In this document: positions 46,662 through 55,126 of the stretch, piece by piece
Position numbering within the stretch: the first letter of the stretch is position 1
How the letters are laid out: the number at the start of each line of letters is the position of its first letter
Assembly (NCBI RefSeq): GCF_900094595.1
Contig: NZ_FMAD01000018.1
Location: 24,983-88,982, forward strand
Source: Cupriavidus alkaliphilus
Lineage (GTDB): Bacteria; Pseudomonadota; Gammaproteobacteria; Burkholderiales; Burkholderiaceae
DNA: 64,000 bases
Direction of reading: 5' to 3'
The notes under the pieces: model-generated
What the model was told of the DNA's origin: nothing
Database searches by the model: none
Seen by the model: the letters and a program-made list of their open reading frames with translations, nothing else
Made by a program: the position numbers and the translations under genes

Positions 46662-47269
46662 CCGAACCCCTCACCCCGGTACCCGAAGCCACCGCACCGG
46701 CCGGCACGCCCTTCCTGGTGATCGACGACGACGAAGTCTTTGCCGGCGCGCTGGCGCGCGCGCTGACGCGCCGCGGCTATGCCGTGGCGGTGGCGCATGA
46801 CGGCCGCACCGCGCTGGCGCTGGCGGCGCGCACCGACTTTGCCTACGTCACGCTGGACCTGCACCTGGAGCCGCCGCCCGAAGCCGGCAGCACCGCCCCC
46901 GCCGAGTCCGGGCTGCAGCTGGTGGCGCCGCTGCGCCAGGCCCTGCCCGACGCGCGCATCCTGATCCTGACCGGCTACGCCAGCATCGCCACCGCGGTGG
47001 CGGCGGTCAAGCAGGGCGCCGACGAATACCTGGCCAAGCCGGCCAATGTCGATTCGATCCTGACCGCGCTGATGGCGGGCGTGTCGGAAGACGCGGCGCA
47101 GGCCGCGCTGGAAGAACCGGTGCCGCTGTCGGTGGCGCGGCTGGAGTGGGAACATATCCAGCGCGTGCTGGCCGAGCACGGCGGCAATATCTCCGCCACC
47201 GCGCGGGCGCTGAACATGCACCGGCGCACCTTGCAGCGCAAGCTCGGCAAGCGGCCGGTATCTCGCTGA
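46658..47269 (+). CDS. regA: RegA/PrrA-type response regulator
   Basis: A 203-residue regulator. The receiver has the acidic pair at residues 23-25 (VIDDDEVF), phospho-acceptor Asp67 in VTLDLHLE, Thr105 (LILTGYASIATAV) and Lys127. The C-terminus (about 160-203) is the Fis-type helix-turn-helix ISATARALNMHRRTLQRKL that is nearly invariant in RegA. Compared with usual RegA proteins of about 180 residues, an insert of about 13 residues rich in Pro, Ala and Glu follows Asp67. It is translationally coupled to regB. Confidence 0.95.
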   Translation: MTEPLTPVPEATAPAGTPFLVIDDDEVFAGALARALTRRGYAVAVAHDGRTALALAARTDFAYVTLDLHLEPPPEAGSTAPAESGLQLVAPLRQALPDARILILTGYASIATAVAAVKQGADEYLAKPANVDSILTALMAGVSEDAAQAALEEPVPLSVARLEWEHIQRVLAEHGGNISATARALNMHRRTLQRKLGKRPVSR

Positions 47270-47301
47270 AGACGCGCAAGCGCTGGACCGACCCAGCATG
47301 C

Positions 47302-47329
47302 AAAAGGCCGCGCACGTGCGCGGCCTTTT
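47302..47329. terminator. Bidirectional terminator after regA
   Basis: AAAAGGCCGCGCAC and GTGCGCGGCCTTTT form a perfect 14-base-pair palindrome 33 bases after regA and 23 bases beyond the end of the convergent small gene. It can stop transcription from both sides. Confidence 0.92.
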
Positions 47330-47352
47330 GCATGGCGTGGCTTGGCGCCGGC

Positions 47353-47646
47353 TTACAGGCGCAGCTGGACGTAGTCCCAGTCCAGGCCCTCGGCGCCGTC
47401 CGGCGGCGCGCCGCTGTCGGCGATGCGCATGGCATCGCCGGCATGGCGGTCGGCTAGCGTGAACAGCGCGCCCGAATCCAGCGCCAGCGTCGCCGCCGCG
47501 GCGGCGGCCGCGCCCAGGGTGCCCGATTGCGCGGCTTCGGCCGCCGGGATCGCCGGACGGACGCACAGGAAGGCCGTGGCGGCGGCCAGCGCGGCCAGCA
47601 GGCCGCCCGTGGCAAGCACGACCCGGCGGGTCTTGTAATGAACCAT
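47353..47646 (-). CDS. Small membrane-anchored protein of unknown function
   Basis: A 97-residue protein. The N-terminus (HYKTRRVVLATGGLLAALAAATAFLCV) is a membrane anchor or uncleaved signal, followed by an alanine-rich stretch and an acidic C-terminus (DGAEGLDWDYVQLRL). I do not recognise a family. The strong GGAGA site before the ATG at 47646 and the shared terminator support it as a gene. Nothing tells its role. Confidence 0.65.
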   Translation of the reverse strand: MVHYKTRRVVLATGGLLAALAAATAFLCVRPAIPAAEAAQSGTLGAAAAAAATLALDSGALFTLADRHAGDAMRIADSGAPPDGAEGLDWDYVQLRL

Positions 47647-47807
47647 GTGATTTCTCCTGCCAGTGGTTGAGGGGGATGCGGTGGCTCCCGCACCGGTCAA
47701 TCGACCGTCAAGGTGCGCAAGGGTCGCATCGCCCGCCAGCGCCGGCCAGCGGGCTTACCAATGCTTACGAGCCTTACCGGGATGTGGCAGCTGGAAACGC
47801 ACGGACA

Positions 47808-47840
47808 TGAAAAAAGGCGCACCACGGTGCGCCTTCCTTG
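47808..47840 (-). terminator. Terminator after hslU
   Basis: On the minus strand AAGGCGCACC and GGTGCGCCTT form a hairpin (loop GT) followed by TTTTTT, 16 bases after the hslU stop. Confidence 0.92.
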
Positions 47841-47855
47841 GGCCGGCTGCGGGCT

Positions 47856-49187
47856 TTACAGCACGTAGCGCGACAGGTCCTCGTTGCCGGCGAGGTCGCC
47901 CAGTCGTTCTTCCACGTACGCGGCGTCGATGGTCACGGTCTCGCCGGACGACTTGCTGGCGTGGAACGACAGGTCTTCCAGCAGCCGCTCCATCACCGTA
48001 TAGAGCCGGCGCGCGCCGATGTTCTCGACCTTCTCGTTGACCGAGAACGCGATCTCGGCGAGCCGGCGGATGCCGTCCGGCGCGAACACCAGGTTGACCT
48101 CTTCGGTGTTCAGCAGCGCCTGGTACTGCTTGGTCAGGCTGGCATCGGTCTGCGTCAGGATGGCCTCGAAGTCCTGCACCGACAGCGATTCCAGTTCCAC
48201 GCGGATCGGGAAGCGGCCCTGCAGCTCGGGGATCAGGTCGCTCGGCTTGGACAGGTGGAACGCACCGGAGGCGATGAACAGGATGTGGTCGGTCTTGATC
48301 ATGCCGTACTTGGTGTTCACCGTGGTGCCCTCGACCAGCGGCAGCAGGTCGCGCTGCACGCCCTGGCGCGACACCTCGCCGCCGCCGATATCGCTGCGGC
48401 TGGCGATCTTGTCGATCTCGTCCAGGAACACGATACCGTTCTGCTCGACGTTGGCGATGGCCTTGTGCTTGAGCTCCTCGTCGTTGACCAGCTTGGCGGC
48501 CTCTTCGTCGATCAGCAGCTTGAAGGCTTCCTTGACCTTCATCTTGCGGCGCGCCTTCTTGCCCTGGCCCAGGCCGGCGAACATGGTGCGGATCTGCTCG
48601 GTCATGTCTTCCATGCCCGGCGGGCCCATGATGTCCATGCTGGGCATGCCGGCGGAGACTTCAAGCTCGATGTCCTTGTCGTCGAGCTGGCCTTCGCGCA
48701 GCTTCTTGCGGAACACCTGGCGCGTGTTGGAATCCTTCTCTTCCGGCTGCGAGAAGCCGATATCGCGCGGCGGCGGCAGCAGCACGTCGAGCAGCCGGTC
48801 TTCGGCGGCGTCCTCGGCCTTGGTGCGCACCTTCTTCATCTCGGATTCGCGCGTCTGCTTGATCGCCATCTCGGCGAGGTCGCGCACGATGGTGTCGACG
48901 TCGCGGCCGACATAGCCCACCTCGGTGAACTTGGTCGCCTCGATCTTGATAAAGGGCGCGTCGGCCAGCTTGGCCAGGCGCCGTGCGATCTCGGTCTTGC
49001 CGACGCCGGTCGGACCGATCATCAGGATGTTCTTGGGGGTGATTTCCTGGCGCAGCGGCTCGGCTACCTGCTGGCGGCGCCAGCGGTTGCGCAGCGCCAC
49101 CGCCACGGCCTTCTTGGCCTTGTTCTGGCCGATGATGTGCTTGTCGAGTTCGGAAACGATTTCCGACGGGGTCATGGTGTGCGACAT
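47856..49187 (-). CDS. hslU: ATP-dependent protease ATPase subunit HslU
   Basis: A 443-residue AAA+ unfoldase that feeds substrates to the HslV peptidase. Walker A is GPTGVGKTEIARRLAKL (about residues 58-74), Walker B IVFLDEIDKIA, the pore loop GYVGRD, and the C-terminal DLSRYVL tail that docks into HslV is intact. Length matches E. coli HslU. It follows hslV by 64 bases and is the last gene before a terminator. Confidence 0.98.
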   Translation of the reverse strand: MSHTMTPSEIVSELDKHIIGQNKAKKAVAVALRNRWRRQQVAEPLRQEITPKNILMIGPTGVGKTEIARRLAKLADAPFIKIEATKFTEVGYVGRDVDTIVRDLAEMAIKQTRESEMKKVRTKAEDAAEDRLLDVLLPPPRDIGFSQPEEKDSNTRQVFRKKLREGQLDDKDIELEVSAGMPSMDIMGPPGMEDMTEQIRTMFAGLGQGKKARRKMKVKEAFKLLIDEEAAKLVNDEELKHKAIANVEQNGIVFLDEIDKIASRSDIGGGEVSRQGVQRDLLPLVEGTTVNTKYGMIKTDHILFIASGAFHLSKPSDLIPELQGRFPIRVELESLSVQDFEAILTQTDASLTKQYQALLNTEEVNLVFAPDGIRRLAEIAFSVNEKVENIGARRLYTVMERLLEDLSFHASKSSGETVTIDAAYVEERLGDLAGNEDLSRYVL

Positions 49188-49251
49188 GGTATCCGTTCAG
49201 TTGGGGCGCGGTGCGGGGGCGCGTACGCCGGCCCCCGCGGGTGCCGGCGGC

Positions 49252-49788
49252 TTATTCCAGCGTCTCGATGACGAAATTGGTGTTGGTGTAGATGCAGAGC
49301 TCGCCGGCGATGGTCAGCGCCTTCTCGACCACGTCCTTCGGCGCCATCTCGGTGTTCTCCATCAGCGCCTTGGCCGCCGACTGCGCATACGCGCCGCCCG
49401 AGCCGATCGCGGCGATGCCGCCTTCGGGATCCAGCACGTCGCCATTGCCGGTGATGACCAGCGTGGTGTCGCGGTCGGCGGTGATCAGCATGGCCTCCAG
49501 CCGGCGCAGCGCGCGATCCGAGCGCCAGTCCTTGGCGAGGTCGACCGCGGCGCGGGTCAGGTTGCCCTGGTATTTCTCGAGCTTGGCTTCGAAGCGGTCC
49601 AGCAGCGAGAAGGCGTCGGCGGTGCTGCCGGCAAACCCGACCAGCACCTTGCCGTTGTAGATGCGGCGCACCTTGCGCGCGGTGCCCTTCATCACGATAT
49701 TGCCGAGCGTGACCTGACCATCACCGCCCAGCGCGACCTGATTGCCGCGGCGGACGCTGACGATGGTAGTGCCGTGATACTGTTCCAT
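49252..49788 (-). CDS. hslV: ATP-dependent protease peptidase subunit HslV
   Basis: A 178-residue N-terminal-threonine peptidase. The mature nucleophile is Thr7 (after the short propeptide MEQYHG, then TTIVSVRRGNQVALGGDGQV). The GFAGSTADAFSLLDRFEAKLE segment and the C-terminal ELCIYTNTNFVIETLE are standard. The start at 49788 is the only one that gives the correct propeptide. A longer reading upstream runs over the terminator of the next gene and is not coding. Confidence 0.97.
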   Translation of the reverse strand: MEQYHGTTIVSVRRGNQVALGGDGQVTLGNIVMKGTARKVRRIYNGKVLVGFAGSTADAFSLLDRFEAKLEKYQGNLTRAAVDLAKDWRSDRALRRLEAMLITADRDTTLVITGNGDVLDPEGGIAAIGSGGAYAQSAAKALMENTEMAPKDVVEKALTIAGELCIYTNTNFVIETLE

Positions 49789-49924
49789 GGTGGCTTCCGT
49801 GAATATGTCAGGACCGTAGTTGGCGACGCCCCCGCACGGTTTCAAGGCCTGTCGCGCACCTCGCCGGCGGCGGCAGTCTGACCAATATAGGATGCCCGCC
49901 CTCGCTGGTCGCGGCGATCCGGAA

Positions 49925-49955
49925 ACAAAAAGGGCCATGCGCAACGCATGGCCCT
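49925..49955 (-). terminator. Terminator after the Bug-family gene
   Basis: On the minus strand AGGGCCATGCG and CGCATGGCCCT form an 11-base-pair stem around TTG, followed by TTTTGTTT. It lies about 70 bases after the stop of the substrate-binding protein. Confidence 0.9.
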
Positions 49956-50023
49956 CGGGCGGGACGCACCGGCCAGCAGGCCGGCGCGCCGCATCAATCA
50001 CTCCTTCAGAGCGGTCCGCTAGA

Positions 50024-51010
50024 TCAGTCCGCGTACACGCCGGCCTTCTTGATCACCGGGGTCCACTTGTTGATCTCGGCACCCAGGAAGGTGCGCAGCG
50101 AATCCGGCGTGGCGCGCTGCGCCGGCACGGCCTCGGCGCCCAGCTCGGCCATCTTGGCGCGGAAGGCCGGGTCGGCCACCGACTTCTGCAGCGCCGCCGA
50201 CAGCTTGTCGATCACCGGCTTGGGCGTGCCCTTGGGTGCGTACATGGCGTGCCAGATCTTCACTTCGACGCCCGGCAGGCCCTGCTCGGCGGCGGTCGGG
50301 ATGTCCTTGAAGGCTTCCACGCGGCGCGACTGCATGGCCGCGTACGGCTTGAGCGCGCCCGCCTTGAGCTGGCCGGCGATATTGGTGGTCTGGTCGCACA
50401 TCAGGTTGACCTGGCCGCCCAGGATGTCGGTCAGTGCCGGCGCCGTGCCCTTGTACGGCACCGTGGTCAGCTCAGTCTGGATCGCGCTCTGGAACAGCAG
50501 GCCGCACAGGTGCGAGGCCGAGCCGATGCCGGCATTGGCCAGCGACAGCTTGCTGGCGTTGGCCTTGATATACGGCAGCAGCTCCTTGAAGGTGTTGGGC
50601 GGCAGCGACTTGTTGCCCACCAGCACCATCGGCACGTCGGCGATCTCGCCGACCATTTCAAAGTCCTTGAGCGGATCGAAGCCGAGGTTGCGATACAGCG
50701 CCGGGGCCGTGGACATGCCGATATGGTGGATCAGCACGGTGTGGCCATCGTTCTTGGCCTGGACCACCTTCTTGGCGCCGATGGTGCCGCCGGCACCGCC
50801 GAGGTTCTCGATCACGATGGTCGCGCCCAGGTGCTTGGACATGATCATGGTCAGTTCGCGCGAGACCTTGTCGGTCGGGCCGCCCGCGGCAAACGGCACC
50901 ACCGCCGTCACCGGCTTGCTGCCCGGATATTCCTGGGCGTACGCGCCCGTCGCCACACCCATCGCGCTGACTGCCATAGCGGCCGCGACCATCTTTGCCA
51001 CTCGTTTCAT
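50024..51010 (-). CDS. Tripartite tricarboxylate transporter (Bug family) solute-binding protein
   Basis: A 328-residue exported protein with a signal peptide (MVAAAMAVSAMGVATGAYAQ). The Bug-family motifs are VTAVVPFAAGGPTDKVSRE (about residues 35-53), NLGGAGGTIGAKKV and GLPGVEVKIWHAMYAPKGTP. Bug proteins catch carboxylates or similar small molecules in the periplasm. No TctA/TctB permease is adjacent; such orphans are very numerous in Cupriavidus, Ralstonia and Bordetella. The ATG has a CAGGAG site and the gene has its own terminator. Confidence 0.93.
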   Translation of the reverse strand: MKRVAKMVAAAMAVSAMGVATGAYAQEYPGSKPVTAVVPFAAGGPTDKVSRELTMIMSKHLGATIVIENLGGAGGTIGAKKVVQAKNDGHTVLIHHIGMSTAPALYRNLGFDPLKDFEMVGEIADVPMVLVGNKSLPPNTFKELLPYIKANASKLSLANAGIGSASHLCGLLFQSAIQTELTTVPYKGTAPALTDILGGQVNLMCDQTTNIAGQLKAGALKPYAAMQSRRVEAFKDIPTAAEQGLPGVEVKIWHAMYAPKGTPKPVIDKLSAALQKSVADPAFRAKMAELGAEAVPAQRATPDSLRTFLGAEINKWTPVIKKAGVYAD

Positions 51011-51294
51011 GCTCTCTTCTCCTGGTTCCCGGTGATACCCGTCTGCAATGCGCTGCCGCCGGCCCGGCGCCCGCTTGCGGGCGCACCCGCGCGGTCTCGC
51101 TGGCCGCGCTTGGACCATGCCGGCTAACAGCGCTGCCCGCCGTAAACGGCAAGGGCGGATCTTGATGTTAACAACAGCAGACAATAGGCAGGTATAGGGG
51201 CTAACCCGCCTGCAATCCGCGGCATATGGCGGGAAACGGGGAAGATATGGCAGCAATCGCCCATAAAGGCTGCGTTGGCGACACCCTGCCCGGG

Positions 51295-52194
51295 CTAGCG
51301 GAAGAAGCCGAGCATTTCCTCCAGCAGCGGCTCAGGGGCTTCCTCGGGGATGTAATGGCCGCAGGGCAGCGCGCGCCCGCTTACGTCCGCGGCCACTTCC
51401 TGCCACAGCGCCAGCGGGTCGAAGCAGCGTGCCACCACGCCGTGCTCGCCCCACAGCACGCGCAGCGGCAGCGCCAGGCGGCGCCCGGCCTCGCGCTCGG
51501 CGCGGTCGTGCTCGAGGTCGACGGTGGCGGCGGCGCGGTAGTCCTCGCACATGGCGTGCACGCGGGCCGGGTCGCGCATCGCCGCGGTGTAGGCGGCCAT
51601 GGCGTCGGGGGCGAACGCGGCCAGGCCGGCGTGGCGCAGCCCCATCAGCTTCTGGATGTAGAAATCCGGCTCGGCGTTGATCAGGGTCTCGGGGAACGGC
51701 GCCGGCTGGATCAGGAAGAACCAGTGCCAGTAGGCGGCGGCGAACGCCATGCTGGTGCGCTCGTACATGGCCAGCGTGGGCGCGATGTCGAGCAGCATGG
51801 CACGGCTGACCGCCTCGGGATGGTCCAGGCACAGCCGGTGCGAGACGCGCGCGCCGCGGTCATGGCCGCACAGCGCAAAGCGATGGAAACCGAGCGCCGC
51901 CATCAGCGCCACCTGGTCCTGCGCCATGGTGCGCTTGCTGTAGCGCTCGTGGCCGGCATTGCCGGGCGGCGCCGCACTGCTGCCGTAGCCGCGCAGGTCG
52001 GTGGCGATCACGGTGAAGTGGTCGGCCAGCGCGGGCGCCACCCGGTGCCAGATCAGGTGGCTTTGCGGGTGGCCGTGCAACAGCAGCAGCGGCGGCCCCG
52101 AGCCGCCCCGCACCCCGGCGATCTCGACCTCGCCGACCTGTTGCCGGAACGGTTCGAAATTCGGGAACAGTAGCGCGCTCGCGTCATTCAGCAT
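51295..52194 (-). CDS. Haloacetate dehalogenase-like alpha/beta hydrolase
   Basis: A 299-residue alpha/beta hydrolase close to the fluoroacetate/haloacetate dehalogenases. The nucleophile is an aspartate in LCGHDRGARVSHRLCLD (about residue 110), not serine, and the two arginines that hold the carboxylate follow it. AYWHWFFLIQPAPFPETLI has the His-Trp pair that binds the leaving halide, LLDIAPT the acid, and PCGHYIPEEAP the histidine. All catalytic positions I can check are intact. Substrate cannot be proven: chloro- and fluoroacetate are the family substrates. The ATG at 52194 has a weak ribosome site. Confidence 0.85.
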   Translation of the reverse strand: MLNDASALLFPNFEPFRQQVGEVEIAGVRGGSGPPLLLLHGHPQSHLIWHRVAPALADHFTVIATDLRGYGSSAAPPGNAGHERYSKRTMAQDQVALMAALGFHRFALCGHDRGARVSHRLCLDHPEAVSRAMLLDIAPTLAMYERTSMAFAAAYWHWFFLIQPAPFPETLINAEPDFYIQKLMGLRHAGLAAFAPDAMAAYTAAMRDPARVHAMCEDYRAAATVDLEHDRAEREAGRRLALPLRVLWGEHGVVARCFDPLALWQEVAADVSGRALPCGHYIPEEAPEPLLEEMLGFFR

Positions 52195-52255
52195 GGGGGT
52201 CTCCGCTCAGATGGTCCTGTGCCGATCATAGGCGCAATCCGCCGTCGCGGCTGAC

Positions 52256-52271
52256 GCAACTGAATTGCAAC
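52256..52271. promoter_or_regulatory. Candidate Zur-type operator upstream of the Fur-family gene
   Basis: GCAACTGAATTGCAAC, 28 bases before the regulator start, matches GCAACCTTGTTGCAAC at 55127-55142 in front of the second cobW gene. Both show GCAA-N5-TTGC symmetry plus a second GCAAC. Position and sharing suggest the regulator's own operator; this is inference. Confidence 0.45.
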
Positions 52272-52299
52272 AACCGTAGGGCTATGGTTAAATCCGGCC

Positions 52300-52821
52300 A
52301 TGACCCGTCCCAGTCCGGACCGGCCGGCCCTGGCGCCGGAACCGGCAATCCCGACCCCGGCGGCCCTGGAGGCCGCCCATGAACGCCTGCGCCGGCTGGG
52401 CGCGCGCGTGACCCAGCCGCGGCTGTGCATCCTGGCCTGCCTGATCGGCAGCGACGAGGCGCTGACGCACCAGGCCGTGATCGACCGGCTGCCCGAGGCC
52501 GGCGAGACCATCGACCGCGTCACCGTCTACCGTGTGCTGGACTGGCTGGTGGACCAGGGCGTGGCGCAGAAGCGCGCCGGCAACGACCGCGTGTTCCGCT
52601 TCAGCCTCGTCGAGCACGAGGCCGCGCGCGCGCAGGAGCATCGCCAGCACAGCCATTTCCACTGCACCCGCTGCGACCGCACCTTCTGCCTGGACGATGC
52701 CGCCGCCCCGGCGCAGCCGGCCGCGCCGCGCGTGCCCAGCGGCTTTGCCATCGAACATGTCGAACTGACCGTGAACGGCGTCTGCGCCGAATGCGGCAAG
52801 CGTACGCGCGCCGCCCACTGA
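52300..52821 (+). CDS. zur: Fur-family regulator, probably Zur
   Basis: A 173-residue Fur-family protein. The winged helix (about residues 30-95) contains LGARVTQPRLCILACL and IDRVTVYRVLDWLVDQGVAQ. The structural zinc site is CTRC at about 125-128 with CAEC near the C-terminus, and HRQHSHFHC supplies regulatory ligands. I favour Zur over Fur because the following genes are COG0523 GTPases, a zinc-independent DksA and a ZnuD-like receptor. In Cupriavidus metallidurans the gene called furC/zur has the same kind of neighbours, as far as I remember. An extra N-terminal Pro/Ala stretch of about 20 residues is present. Confidence 0.88.
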   Translation: MTRPSPDRPALAPEPAIPTPAALEAAHERLRRLGARVTQPRLCILACLIGSDEALTHQAVIDRLPEAGETIDRVTVYRVLDWLVDQGVAQKRAGNDRVFRFSLVEHEAARAQEHRQHSHFHCTRCDRTFCLDDAAAPAQPAAPRVPSGFAIEHVELTVNGVCAECGKRTRAAH

Positions 52822-52849
52822 CCGGCACTCATTTCCCGGAGAACCAACA

Positions 52850-53935
52850 ATGTCCAAACTGATCCCGGTCACGATCCTGACCGGCTTTCTCGGCAGCGGC
52901 AAGACCACCCTGCTCAAGCGCATCCTGAACGAGCAGCACGGCATGAAGATCGCCGTGATCGAGAACGAGTTCGGCGAAGAGAACATCGACAACGAGATCC
53001 TGGTGCAGGATGGCCGCGAGCAGATCGTGCAGATGAGCAACGGCTGCATCTGCTGCACCATCCGCGGCGACCTGGTGCAGGCGCTGTCGACGCTGCTGAC
53101 GCGCCGCGACGCCGGCGAGATCGACTTCGACCGCGTGGTGATCGAAACCACCGGCGTGGCCAACCCCGGCCCGGTGGCGCAGACCTTCTTCATGGACGAG
53201 GAAATCGCCTCGCGCTACCTGCTCGACGCGGTGATCACGCTGGTCGACGCCAAGCACGCCCACCTGCAGCTGGACCAGCAGGAAGAGGCGCAGCGCCAGG
53301 TCGGCTTTGCCGACGCCATCTTCATCACCAAATCCGACCTGGTAAGCGAAGCCGACGTGGCCGAGCTGCGTCACCGCCTGCTGCACATGAACCCGCGCGC
53401 GCCGATCCGCCTGGTCAATTTCGGCGAGGCCCCGATCGACACCATCTTCGACCTGCGCGGCTTCAACCTGAACGCCAAGCTCGAGATCGACCCGGAATTC
53501 CTGCGCGCCGAGGAACACGACCACGCGCACGACCACGACCATGAACACGGCGACCATTGCGGCGCCGACTGCGGCCACGACCACGATCACGGCCATGGAC
53601 ATGGCCATGCGCACGACCACCATCACCACCACCACCACACCGACCGCATCGCGTCGTTCGTCTTCCGCAGCGACAAGCCGTTCCACTACGGCAAGCTGGA
53701 AGAATTCCTGTCCGGGATCCTGGCGGTCTACGGGGAAAAACTGTTGCGCTACAAGGGCGTACTATATATGGAGGGGGTGGACCGCAAAGTGGTGTTCCAG
53801 GGCGTTCACCAGCTGATGGGCAGCGACATCGGTGCCAAGTGGGAAGACGAGACCCCGGGCACGCGCATGGTGTTCATCGGCGTGGACCTGCCCCGCGACG
53901 CCATCCTCAAGGGCCTGGAGAACTGCCTGGCCTGA
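52850..53935 (+). CDS. CobW/COG0523 metal-chaperone GTPase with His-rich region
   Basis: A 361-residue G3E GTPase. Walker A is TGFLGSGKTT (residues 11-20), the metal-binding GCICC motif is at 65-69, ETTG lies after Walker B and TKSD is the guanine motif. A very His/Asp-rich insert (about residues 218-262) could hold several metal ions. Proteins of this class move Zn, Co or Ni to target enzymes when the metal is scarce. It starts 28 bases after the Zur gene with a GGAGA site, so the two form an operon. The C-terminal CobW domain is complete. Confidence 0.94.
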   Translation: MSKLIPVTILTGFLGSGKTTLLKRILNEQHGMKIAVIENEFGEENIDNEILVQDGREQIVQMSNGCICCTIRGDLVQALSTLLTRRDAGEIDFDRVVIETTGVANPGPVAQTFFMDEEIASRYLLDAVITLVDAKHAHLQLDQQEEAQRQVGFADAIFITKSDLVSEADVAELRHRLLHMNPRAPIRLVNFGEAPIDTIFDLRGFNLNAKLEIDPEFLRAEEHDHAHDHDHEHGDHCGADCGHDHDHGHGHGHAHDHHHHHHHTDRIASFVFRSDKPFHYGKLEEFLSGILAVYGEKLLRYKGVLYMEGVDRKVVFQGVHQLMGSDIGAKWEDETPGTRMVFIGVDLPRDAILKGLENCLA

Positions 53936-54278
53936 GTGCGCCTGCCGTCCCATGGGCGGCATCCCTTCCGACACCGCCGCGCGGCTGCCCCCCGTTCGGG
54001 GTACCGGGGAAATACCGAAGCGCCAGCCGGTTTTCCCCATATCTCCGAAAAATTTGTTCAAGTACAATAGGCCGGATTTGATACCGGTGGCGCACCTTTT
54101 TCCCGCCGCCGGTGTCCGGTCCACCGCTCGCCGGTGGACTTGCAGGGCGGCGGTTGTCGTCAGCATGAGGCAGGCCGCCAGCAGGTGCGGTCGCAGTGCT
54201 TCGTGCGGAGACCGCCTGTTCCGCTTGGGGTACCCCGACGCGCGCCGTCACTGACTGACGCGAGAGAGAGGTGTCCCC
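53936..54278. other. Intergenic region between the first cobW gene and dksA
   Basis: 343 bases without a supported gene. It contains a CCCCGTTCGGGG hairpin near 53990-54001 and a possible -10, TACAAT, at 54063-54068 with no good -35. The last 20 bases hold the GA-rich ribosome site GAGAGAGAGG of dksA. The predicted dksA leader would be about 200 bases long. I see no copy of the GCAAC-N6-GCAAC motif here. Confidence 0.5.
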
Positions 54279-54965
54279 ATGACAGCCGCAACGAAGACCA
54301 AAGAAAGCCGCAGCAAGACTGGTAGTGCAGCGGCAGAGACGCTCAAGGCGCAGCCTGTGAAGGCCGCGCCCGCTCCCCGCGGCAGTACGGCGAACGCCGA
54401 AGCGGGCGCAAGGAAGGGAGGCCCGCGAAGCAGCAAGACTGCAGCCAGCCAGAGTGAAACAACCGTGGCGCGCAAGCGCGCGGACAGCGCACCCGCGCGG
54501 ACTGAGACGCCGCCGGCCGCATCAACAAGAGAATCAGCAGCAACCATGAGCAGCAACAAACTTCTGACTGAAGCTGAAATCCTGAAGATGAGCGACAAGG
54601 ATTACATGAACGAAGCGCAGCTCGCTTTCTTCAAGCACCGCCTTGAACAGCTGCGCGACGAAATCCTGAAGAACGCTGACCAGACCACGGAACACCTGCG
54701 CGAAACCGTGATCGTGCCGGATCCGGCCGACCGCGCCACCATCGAGGAAGAACACGCGCTGGAACTGCGCACGCGCGACCGCGAGCGCAAGCTGCTGAAG
54801 AAGGTGGAACAGTCGCTGCAGCGCATCGAGTCCGGCGACTACGGCTGGTGCGAGGAAACCGGCGAGCCGATCGGCGTGCCGCGCCTGCTGGCAAGGCCCA
54901 CCGCGACGCTGTCGCTGGAAGCGCAGCAACGCCGCGAACTGCGCCAGAAGCTGTTCGGCGACTGA
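54279..54965 (+). CDS. dksA: DksA-like RNA polymerase-binding protein without zinc-finger ligands
   Basis: A 228-residue protein. Residues 1-89 are a Lys/Ala/Thr/Ser-rich basic extension. From Met90 it matches DksA: coiled coil from about 110 with the tip motif DPADRA (148-153), then the globular end. DksA binds in the RNA polymerase secondary channel with ppGpp. Of the four zinc cysteines only Cys191 remains; the other positions read Thr194, Ser212 and Ala215 (WCEETGEPIG, then TATLSLEAQQ). The long start at 54279 is favoured by GAGAGAGAGG; the internal ATG at 54546 has no ribosome site but cannot be excluded. Confidence 0.92.
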   Translation: MTAATKTKESRSKTGSAAAETLKAQPVKAAPAPRGSTANAEAGARKGGPRSSKTAASQSETTVARKRADSAPARTETPPAASTRESAATMSSNKLLTEAEILKMSDKDYMNEAQLAFFKHRLEQLRDEILKNADQTTEHLRETVIVPDPADRATIEEEHALELRTRDRERKLLKKVEQSLQRIESGDYGWCEETGEPIGVPRLLARPTATLSLEAQQRRELRQKLFGD

Positions 54966-55006
54966 AGCACGGCGCGCCGGCCAGCCGGCGCAGCCTGCGC
55001 AACATG

Positions 55007-55036
55007 ACGGCCCGGGTACCCGGGCCGTTTGTTTTT
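55007..55036 (+). terminator. Terminator after dksA
   Basis: ACGGCCCGGG and CCCGGGCCGT form a perfect 10-base-pair stem with loop TA, followed by TTGTTTTTG, 42 bases after the dksA stop. Confidence 0.9.
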
Positions 55037-55126
55037 GGGCCCCACTCCAGCCCTTGTCGCGCCATCGCCACGGCCTACCATTGAGAATCATCCGGCTGTT
55101 GCCGCCGCGGCCTTTCTGGTAAATTC

